A stretch of DNA of 10,291 nt, from NCBI GenBank assembly GCA_964388495.1, contig CAYMAT010000046.1, positions 1-10,291 on the forward strand. Reading direction: 5' to 3'. How positions within the stretch are numbered: the stretch's first letter is position 1; each line of letters opens with the position of its first letter. This document shows, piece after piece, positions 5,493 through 10,291 of the stretch. The DNA comes from CAYMAT01 sp964388495. GTDB taxonomy: Bacteria > Patescibacteriota > Gracilibacteria > Peribacterales > Peribacteraceae. The notes under the pieces are model-generated. The model was given only the letters and a program-made list of their open reading frames with translations. It did not search any database and had not been told where the DNA came from. A program made the position numbers and the translations under genes.

Positions 5493-6842
5493 ATGCCTTT
5501 GCCGCGACCGCGCTTACGGCCCAAGACCCCACAGAACCCCCGCGACCGGAGACTGAGGACCCTGGCACTGCTCACGCTGGTGCTCTCTGCGGCGCTGGTG
5601 GCGCGCCTGGCGGTGATCCGCCACACGGGCTACGGTTCTGACCTGTGGCTCAACACCAGCTGGGGGTACGGCGGCGCGCAGTTTGGCGTGGAGCATTCAT
5701 ATGACTTCACGCTCAACGGGGCGGGCTCCCCCAACTACCCGCCCATGACGCTCCTGGTCTTTACCACGGTGGCGCACGTGTACCAGGATTTCTTCTCTCC
5801 GGAATTCGCCATAGACGACGTTGCATACCGCACGCTCATCAAGCTCCCCTCGGTACTGGCCGATCTGGGGATTGTGGCCATGCTGTTCTTTTTGTTCCGC
5901 AGAACGCGCAATGAGCGCTGGGGCGTGATGGCGGCCCTGGCCTACGCGCTCAACCCCGCGGCCATTGTGGACGGCCCCCTGTGGGGGCAGACGGATTCTC
6001 TGCACGCCTGCGCCATGCTTGCGGCCCTGGTATGCGCCGGCCGCAACGAATGGCTTGTCTGCGGAGCCTGCGCGGCGGCGGCCATGCTTCTCAAGGCGCA
6101 GAGCATCGTACTGCTCCCTGTTCTGGGACTGCTTTCGCTCACCGGCCATGAACGCGCGGGCAAGATGCTGATAGGTGCTGGCGTAGTGACGCTCATCACA
6201 CTGCTGCCCTTTGCGGCCGCCGGCACGCTGGACCGTGTGCGCGATGTGTATGTGCACTCCGTGGGGACGTATCCCTGGCTGGCGCAGGGGGCGTACAACT
6301 TCTGGCTGGCGCTCTTTGGAGGGGAGGTGGGGCGGGACGACGGCATCCTCTTTTTGGGCGTCATCAGTTACCGGAACGTGGGACTGCTGATCTTCACGGC
6401 CACCATGCTCTTCACCGTGCTGCCCTATGCCCGGAGCCTCACCGGCGAGCACAGAAAGCCGCAGACGCTGCTGATCGTTTTGCTCACGGGTCTGGTGACA
6501 CAGGCGTTCTTTTTATTCAACACGGAGATGCACGAGCGTTATTTCTTCCCGTTTGTGGCCCTGGGCACCCCGCTTTTGCTCACAGGCAAGCGCGGCATAT
6601 TTTTGTACTGGGCGGCCAATATTCTGGGCTGCCTCAACCTGCTGGGTGTCCTGCCCGTCTCACCGCTGGACAGGGCATTCTTTACGGAGCTGCCCAACCT
6701 GCCCGCGTTCATCGGCGCCGCGCAGACGTTTGTGTTTGTCGCCACCGTCCTGCACGTGCGCGCGGTCATGGCCCCGGAACTTTTCCGGGACATGGCGCGG
6801 GACGCGCTCGGCTGGCTGCGGCGCAATGTGGGAGCGGCCTAA
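5493..6842 (+). CDS. GT-C fold membrane glycosyltransferase (mannosyltransferase/ALG6-like)
   Basis: A 449-residue polytopic protein expected to use a lipid-linked sugar on the outer face of the membrane. An Arg/Pro-rich N-terminus precedes TM1 (about 23-42). An acidic residue in the first external loop (GYGSDLW, D50) fits the GT-C catalytic position. NYPPMT (81-86) resembles the YPP motif of ALG6/ALG8-type and related GT-C enzymes. ALNPAAIVDGPLWGQTDS (152-169), LLKAQSIVLLP (199-209), GAYNFW (266-271) and TEMHERYFFPF (344-354) are blocks shared by bacterial mannosyltransferase-like GT-C proteins. The exact GT family and acceptor cannot be told from sequence alone. ATG 5493 is chosen because the -10 box lies 7 nt before it; the longer form from ATG 5472 would place the -10 box inside the coding region. 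The stop TAA overlaps the stop of the next convergent gene by 3 nt within a shared CTAA. Confidence 0.85.
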   Translation: MPLPRPRLRPKTPQNPRDRRLRTLALLTLVLSAALVARLAVIRHTGYGSDLWLNTSWGYGGAQFGVEHSYDFTLNGAGSPNYPPMTLLVFTTVAHVYQDFFSPEFAIDDVAYRTLIKLPSVLADLGIVAMLFFLFRRTRNERWGVMAALAYALNPAAIVDGPLWGQTDSLHACAMLAALVCAGRNEWLVCGACAAAAMLLKAQSIVLLPVLGLLSLTGHERAGKMLIGAGVVTLITLLPFAAAGTLDRVRDVYVHSVGTYPWLAQGAYNFWLALFGGEVGRDDGILFLGVISYRNVGLLIFTATMLFTVLPYARSLTGEHRKPQTLLIVLLTGLVTQAFFLFNTEMHERYFFPFVALGTPLLLTGKRGIFLYWAANILGCLNLLGVLPVSPLDRAFFTELPNLPAFIGAAQTFVFVATVLHVRAVMAPELFRDMARDALGWLRRNVGAA

Positions 6843-7285
6843 TTGCCCGGGCGGAAACCCGCCTGCTGCGCCTGCTCGGCGGTTTGGAAGTACACGCGGT
6901 TGCCGGGTGAGAGCTTCTGCCCCGCGGTGGAACGGACGGGGTAGTACTTGCTCCCGCGCTTGGACGCCACATACTGCGCCCCGCCCGGTGCCGGGGCGGC
7001 AGCGTTCGTCTTTTTCCCCTTCCCCTGCGTAGCAAAACCAAAGACGCCTCCGCTCCCCGTCCGCACCGGCTTGTCTTGGTAAAACAGCCGCACATCGCCA
7101 GTCACGGTGCCGCGGATGCCGCCGTTATCGGGAACGAGCGTCACCACAGGCACGCGCGGACGCGTGTCCGCCGCCACCGCGATGGGCGGCGGAACGGACG
7201 GGAGCCCAGCCCAAATCTGCCCGGCAAAAAAGCCCGCAACGGCGGAGAGGAAGCCGATCATGATGGAAAAGAGATGCATGCGCAT
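6839..7285 (-). CDS. Membrane-anchored protein with a cysteine-less Ada-like domain
   Basis: A 148-residue protein with one N-terminal membrane segment (about 6-28; Arg2 and His4 precede it), a Pro/Val-rich linker, a short beta-like segment (about 55-75), a Gly/Lys/Ala-rich low-complexity stretch, and a C-terminal module at about 105-146 (YVASKRGSKYYPV ... NRVYFQTAEQAQQAGFRPG). That module matches the shape of the Ada metal-binding domain, whose usual core is K-YH--DC ... NRV-F-S-EEA---GYRPC. The cysteine positions are filled by other residues, so zinc binding and phosphotriester repair are not expected. It is probably an extracytoplasmic binding or structural domain. The start could be the first ATG (7285) or the third codon's ATG (7279). 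TAGTGT lies 6-7 nt before the first ATG as a poor -10 candidate. Stop TAG, overlapping the end of the GT-C gene. Confidence 0.8.
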   Translation of the reverse strand: MRMHLFSIMIGFLSAVAGFFAGQIWAGLPSVPPPIAVAADTRPRVPVVTLVPDNGGIRGTVTGDVRLFYQDKPVRTGSGGVFGFATQGKGKKTNAAAPAPGGAQYVASKRGSKYYPVRSTAGQKLSPGNRVYFQTAEQAQQAGFRPGN

Positions 7286-7340
7286 GCGCTTACACTAGTC
7301 CCGGGTCAAAATCTCCTGCATGCAAACAGCCTCTGGGATC

Positions 7341-7369
7341 AAAAAAACTCCACCCGTGCGGGTGGAGTT
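7341..7369 (-). terminator. Rho-independent terminator of the 7400-7909 gene
   Basis: On the minus strand AACTCCACCCG and CGGGTGGAGTT form a perfect 11-bp stem (arms 7369-7359 and 7356-7346) closed by a 2-nt turn, followed by a run of T (7347-7341 read in reverse, partly shared with the stem). It lies about 30 nt past the stop codon at 7400 and uncouples this gene from the next minus-strand gene. Confidence 0.9.
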
Positions 7370-7399
7370 CTGGAATAGCGTGGAACGAGGATTGTGGCT

Positions 7400-7909
7400 T
7401 TACTTGGCGGAAGAAGCCGTGCTTGCTGCTGCCGAGGAAACGGCCGCGGCGGAAGAGACGGTCTTGGCCGAGGAAACGGCGGATTTCTGGGCGCCGGAAG
7501 ACGCTGCACCCTGCTCATTGGGCTGGATGTGCACGGGGACCACATCGATAATCACGTTGGCGACGGGGTCAAAGAGGATGGCGCGGTCCGGGGTGACCAC
7601 CAGGTTGTCGCCGTTCTTGGCCTTGTTGTAGAAGGGGTTCTTGGCGCGAAGCTGCTCCACATCCACGATGGTGGCCACGGTGGGCTCCACACCATCCGGA
7701 ATCTGGATGAGCTTTTTGACCTTGGCGATGACTTCCTGCGCGGCAGCGCGGTTCTGCTCGGGAGAACTCTGCTCAACGCGGACAGTCAGTTCCTTCAATT
7801 GCGCCTCCACCTGGCGGCGGCGGGCATCAAGGAGAACGACGAGAACGAGTAATCCGATGATAAGGAATGAGGCAAGAGCCTTTCCCCGGGGCTTGCGAGT
7901 CTGGTCCAT
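7400..7909 (-). CDS. Single-pass membrane protein of unknown function with Ser/Ala-rich tail
   Basis: A 169-residue protein. A basic N-terminus (Lys6, Arg8, Lys10) precedes a membrane helix at about 11-28. An amphipathic, possibly coiled-coil stretch follows (about 30-70, VEAQLKELTVRVEQ). A compact domain at about 75-128 contains EPTVATIVDVEQLRAKNPF, AKNGDNLVV and RAILFDPVANVIIDVVPV. I recognise this domain as one that recurs in hypothetical proteins of Patescibacteria, without a known activity. The last ~37 residues are almost only Ser, Ala, Val and Lys in repeats of the SSA kind, a plausible flexible spacer and a conceivable substrate for O-mannosylation. The topology would place the domain outside the cell. 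ATG 7909 has no Shine-Dalgarno. Stop TAA, followed by a strong terminator. Confidence 0.82.
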   Translation of the reverse strand: MDQTRKPRGKALASFLIIGLLVLVVLLDARRRQVEAQLKELTVRVEQSSPEQNRAAAQEVIAKVKKLIQIPDGVEPTVATIVDVEQLRAKNPFYNKAKNGDNLVVTPDRAILFDPVANVIIDVVPVHIQPNEQGAASSGAQKSAVSSAKTVSSAAAVSSAAASTASSAK

Positions 7910-7937
7910 GGAAAAAAGTGGGAAGAAGACAGGTGTG

Positions 7938-7967
7938 AGTGTACGTCCTTGGCGACGGCGTCCGCAA
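7938..7967 (-). promoter_or_regulatory. Candidate promoter of the 7400-7909 gene
   Basis: On the minus strand TTGCGG (7967-7962) and TACACT (7943-7938, 4 of 6) have an 18-nt spacer, giving a leader of about 22 nt before ATG 7909. The -35 matches only its TTG. It overlaps the purC promoter on the other strand. Confidence 0.3.
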
Positions 7968-7977
7968 GCCGTATTCT
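7949..7977 (+). promoter_or_regulatory. purC promoter, predicted leaderless
   Basis: TTGGCG (7949-7954) and TATTCT (7972-7977) have a 17-nt spacer, each matching 4 of 6 consensus positions. Six nt separate the -10 box from ATG 7984, so the transcript would begin on or within a base or two of the start codon. This favours ATG 7984 over the frame-open ATG at 7939. Confidence 0.45.
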
Positions 7978-7983
7978 GGGTGC

Positions 7984-8952
7984 ATGATCTCCCAAGACAC
8001 CCTCCGCCCCTTTTTACAAACCACGTTGGACAAGACGAATCTTGCCAATCTGGGAACGCATTACGCGGGAAAGGTCCGCGAAGTCTATACCAAGGACGAC
8101 CGCATTATCCTGATCGCGACGGACCGCCAGTCCGCCTTTGATCATCCATGGTGTACTATTCCTCTGAAAGGGCAAGTCCTCAACCAATTGAGTGCCTGGT
8201 GGTTTGACCAGATCAAGGACGTGATGCCCACGCACGTCACGGACGTTCCGGACCCCAATGTGACCGTGGGGCGGAAGCTGAAGATGGTGAAGGTGGAGGT
8301 GGTGGTGCGCGCCTACATGACGGGATCCACATCCACGTCCGTATGGGTCAATTACCAGAAGGGCAGCCGCAATTTCTGCGGCAATCCCCTCCCGGACGGC
8401 ATGAAGAAAAACCAGAAACTGCCGGAGACGATCTTCACGCCCTCCACCAAACCCGAGAGCGGCCACGATGAGTCCATGAGTCCGGAGGAACTGGTGGCGC
8501 GGGGAGACACCACGCCGGAGGAAATCGCGAAACTCAAGGACTATGCGTTGAAACTCTTCAAACGCGGGCAGGAGGTGGCTGCCAAGCGCGGACTGATCTT
8601 GGTGGATACTAAGTACGAGATGGGATACGACTCTGACGGCATTCTGCGCGTGGGCGACGAAGTCCACACGCCGGACTCCTCCCGCTACTGGATTGCGAGC
8701 ACATACGAGGAGCGCATGGCCGCAGGCAAAGAGCCCGAGTCGCTGGACAAGGAATTCTTCCGCCTCTGGCTCAAGGAGCAGGGTTACACCGGCGACGACT
8801 CGCCCAAACCCGTCATCACGGACGAGGTGCGCCTCATGCTGGCCGCAAAGTACATCAATCTCTACGAGAAGATGACCGGCCTGGAGTTCAAGATTCCCAC
8901 CGATGCCGACGTCCTTGGACGCATTGGAAAGAACTTGAAGAAGTACGAGTAA
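7984..8952 (+). CDS. purC: Phosphoribosylaminoimidazole-succinocarboxamide synthase (SAICAR synthetase)
   Basis: Cytosolic ATP-dependent ligase joining aspartate to CAIR in de novo purine synthesis. It has 322 residues, longer than the ~240-residue E. coli type and closer to the ~300-residue type seen in yeast Ade1. Motifs are GKVREVY (29-35, nucleotide-binding strand-loop), TDRQSAFD (46-53), VEVVVRAYMTGS (104-115), LPETIFTPSTK (146-156), GHDE (160-163), LVDTKYEMG (206-214) and GDEVHTPDSSRYW (224-236). SLDKEFFR (253-260) is also typical. ATG 7984 is chosen over ATG 7939 because homology begins just after it and a promoter lies immediately upstream. No other purine gene is visible. The stop TAA is 2 nt from the convergent dprA stop, with no terminator between them. 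Confidence 0.96.
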   Translation: MISQDTLRPFLQTTLDKTNLANLGTHYAGKVREVYTKDDRIILIATDRQSAFDHPWCTIPLKGQVLNQLSAWWFDQIKDVMPTHVTDVPDPNVTVGRKLKMVKVEVVVRAYMTGSTSTSVWVNYQKGSRNFCGNPLPDGMKKNQKLPETIFTPSTKPESGHDESMSPEELVARGDTTPEEIAKLKDYALKLFKRGQEVAAKRGLILVDTKYEMGYDSDGILRVGDEVHTPDSSRYWIASTYEERMAAGKEPESLDKEFFRLWLKEQGYTGDDSPKPVITDEVRLMLAAKYINLYEKMTGLEFKIPTDADVLGRIGKNLKKYE

Positions 8953-8954
8953 GC

Positions 8955-10046
8955 TTAGGCCCTCACCCACATATTCATCCCCAGGTTCCGCGCCACGCCC
9001 ATCATTTCCATGGCCGTGAGAGTGGCGCTTAATGCGCCGGGAGTGAGACGTGTTTTTTCAATCAATATATCCACGTGCTGCGGCATAGAGCTTAAGGTGG
9101 CCCATACTGCCTTATCATCCTCTCCGTGCGGCAAGTACGTGGTAGAAGAAGAGTCCGCAGAGGGTGCAACAACATTCAGCGCGCGGAGCACGTCATCGGG
9201 ACGCCAGGCAACGTGCGCGCGTTCCGCAGTAAGGAGCGCGTGGCATCCGTCGTAATTGGTATCAAAAATGGGACCGGGTACGGCAAAGACTTCTCGCCCT
9301 TCGTCCAGCGCACAGCGTGCGGTGATGAGCGCGCCGCTACTGTCCGGTGCTTCCAATACCACTGTAGCTGACGCAATGCCGGAGATGATGCGGTTCCGGC
9401 GCGGGAACGTGAAAATGTCCGGCGCGTAGCGTGGTGGAAATTCCGAGACCACGCACCCCCCGCTCTGTGCAATGCGGGAAGCAATGGCCCCAGCCCTTGC
9501 GGACAGTGTGCCAATACCCTGACCCAACACGGCTATGGTTTTTCCTCCGCACTCCATCGTCTCCACCGCCACGTCCGTATCCACACCGCGTGCCAGTCCG
9601 CTGACGGTCACCAGTCCTGCCCGTGCGAACGCAGACGTGAAAAGGTCCGTCACGCGCTTGCCGTACTCGCTCATACGGCGCGTGCCCACCATGGCCACGC
9701 ATGGTTGCGTGAAGACAGCGGTCTCCCCGCGCACGTACAAAAAAGAAGGTGCATCCGCCGTCTCACGCAGGAGAGCGGGGTAGTCATTGTCGTGCAACGC
9801 CACTATCCGGATCTGTTCTTTTATCATGCTCTCCTCCTCATGTTCCGGGTCCGCATTATCAATATCGCGTAGCACCCGCGTGACGGTGTCTGCTCGGCAG
9901 CCTAAGGATTTCAGCATGTCTTTATCCACATGCGCCGCCGCCTCCGAAAGGTTGCCAAAGACCTGCAAGACCGCCTCATAGCGTTCCTTGGTGAGGATTT
10001 GCAGTCCGGCCCAAAACACCCGTGCATGATTTTCTGTGAAAGCCAT
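8955..10046 (-). CDS. dprA: DNA processing protein DprA (DNA protecting protein, Smf)
   Basis: Cytosolic protein that binds incoming single-stranded DNA and loads RecA during natural transformation. The 363 residues show the expected three parts: an N-terminal helical/HhH-like region (about 1-75, with an acidic EHEEES patch near 68-73), the Rossmann-like DprA core (about 80-290), and a C-terminal winged-helix module (about 310-363). Core motifs are GTRR (121-124), SGLARGVD (149-156), SEFPP (201-205), FPRRNRIISGIA (214-225), SSGALITA (236-243) and VPGPI (256-260). The start ATG 10046 gives a normal-length N-terminus; no Shine-Dalgarno or convincing promoter was found before it. Stop TAA. DprA is widespread in Patescibacteria, where uptake of DNA from other cells is thought to supply nucleotides and genes; here it stands alone, without comEC or pilus genes in view. 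Confidence 0.95.
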   Translation of the reverse strand: MAFTENHARVFWAGLQILTKERYEAVLQVFGNLSEAAAHVDKDMLKSLGCRADTVTRVLRDIDNADPEHEEESMIKEQIRIVALHDNDYPALLRETADAPSFLYVRGETAVFTQPCVAMVGTRRMSEYGKRVTDLFTSAFARAGLVTVSGLARGVDTDVAVETMECGGKTIAVLGQGIGTLSARAGAIASRIAQSGGCVVSEFPPRYAPDIFTFPRRNRIISGIASATVVLEAPDSSGALITARCALDEGREVFAVPGPIFDTNYDGCHALLTAERAHVAWRPDDVLRALNVVAPSADSSSTTYLPHGEDDKAVWATLSSMPQHVDILIEKTRLTPGALSATLTAMEMMGVARNLGMNMWVRA

Positions 10047-10170
10047 GCCTGTACGCTACGAAGCCCAATGTCTTTCTGCGAGACTTCTCCAGAAGGTCTA
10101 TAGCGTGCCATTGGTCTTTTCTCTTCCTCTAGGGCTCCTTCCCGTTCCAGCCCTTGCAAGAACAGCCTAT

Positions 10171-10200
10171 TTGCCGCAAAATCGTCCGGCTTCGTCTAAT
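10171..10200 (+). promoter_or_regulatory. Candidate promoter of tRNA-Thr
   Basis: TTGCCG (10171-10176, 4 of 6) and TCTAAT (10195-10200, 5 of 6) have an 18-nt spacer and are followed by a GC-rich discriminator (CGGGAC), as is usual for stable-RNA promoters. Transcription would start near 10207, about 35 nt before the mature tRNA. A 10-bp inverted repeat (10198-10207 with 10218-10227) overlaps the start region. Confidence 0.4.
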
Positions 10201-10241
10201 CGGGACTTCGCCGTGACAGGCCCGATTTTACATCATTGTGT

Positions 10242-10291
10242 GCCACCTTAGCTCAGCGGTAGAGCATCGGTATCGTAAACCGAGGGTCTCG
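10242..10291 (+). tRNA. tRNA-Thr (anticodon CGT), 3' part beyond the window
   Basis: The sequence folds as the 5' two thirds of a tRNA: acceptor strand GCCACCT (10242-10248), TA, D arm GCTC/GAGC (10251-10254 with 10262-10265) around loop AGCGGTA, and anticodon stem TCGGT/ACCGA (10267-10271 with 10279-10283). The loop ATCGTAA has T at position 33 and anticodon CGT (10274-10276), reading ACG. The variable region GGGTC and the first T-stem bases are present; the T arm and 3' acceptor strand are cut off. Confidence 0.93.

Noticed and set aside
5444..5641. 65-codon plus-strand frame with a good Shine-Dalgarno (GGAG 5 nt before ATG 5444)
   Set aside because: Most of it overlaps the GT-C gene in another frame and has no coding character of its own. 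It is the only good Shine-Dalgarno seen, so a leader peptide cannot be wholly excluded, but nothing else supports it.
5697..6452. Minus-strand open frame (251 codons) opposite the second GT-C gene
   Set aside because: Composition is His/Arg/Gln-rich and there is no domain; the plus-strand frame has clear GT-C motifs.
8014..8970. Minus-strand open frame (318 codons) opposite purC
   Set aside because: No recognisable domain; purC on the other strand is unambiguous.
10036..10251. 71-codon plus-strand frame upstream of tRNA-Thr
   Set aside because: It starts inside dprA on the other strand, runs into the tRNA, and shows no domain or promoter.
1..10291. CRISPR array, insertion sequence, phage or toxin-antitoxin genes
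   Set aside because: No regularly spaced repeats with unique spacers, no transposase or integrase motifs, and no recognised antitoxin or toxin pair. The only repeat array is the short element at 4520-4582.

Overview
The window looks like a chromosomal segment of a member of the Candidate Phyla Radiation (Patescibacteria). Peribacteria is my best guess, but this rests on protein character, not on a search. The reasons are: two small membrane-anchored proteins of types I associate with these genomes (an Ada-like domain without its cysteines, and a 'PTVATI...ILFDP' domain with a Ser/Ala tail); very compact gene packing with tail-to-tail contacts of -4 and +2 nt; no convincing Shine-Dalgarno sequence at any annotated start; and several genes whose likely -10 box lies only 6-7 nt before the start codon, which predicts leaderless mRNAs. 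The genes read through in the standard code, and none of the eight visible stop codons is TGA.

Layout. Positions 1-619 are AT-rich and hold the first 153 codons of a minus-strand gene (probable winged-helix C-terminus) with its own promoter. From 620 the DNA is GC-rich: ftsH (minus, 620-2581), a divergent 137-bp spacer, then a GT39 protein O-mannosyltransferase (plus, 2719-4503). A 63-bp element of inverted heptamer repeats separates it from a convergent polyprenyl-phosphate-mannose-synthase-like GT2 gene (minus, 4587-5309), which is interrupted by a 10-N assembly gap. A divergent spacer leads to a second polytopic GT-C glycosyltransferase (plus, 5493-6842). Next come two minus-strand genes for small anchored proteins (6839-7285 and 7400-7909) with a textbook intrinsic terminator between them, then purC (plus, 7984-8952), dprA (minus, 8955-10046) and the first 50 nt of a tRNA-Thr(CGT) at the right edge.

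How it fits together. The three glycosyltransferases form a plausible envelope mannosylation module: the GT2 enzyme would load a sugar onto a polyprenyl phosphate at the inner face of the membrane, and the GT39 and GT-C enzymes would use that lipid-linked donor on the outer face, the former on Ser/Thr of exported proteins. The two GT-C genes share a nearly identical core promoter (TGTATACTC, then 6 nt, then ATG). FtsH is the membrane quality-control protease. purC and dprA are housekeeping genes not obviously tied to the module. No transposase, CRISPR array, phage gene or toxin-antitoxin pair was seen, and no gene-free stretch exceeds 300 bases.
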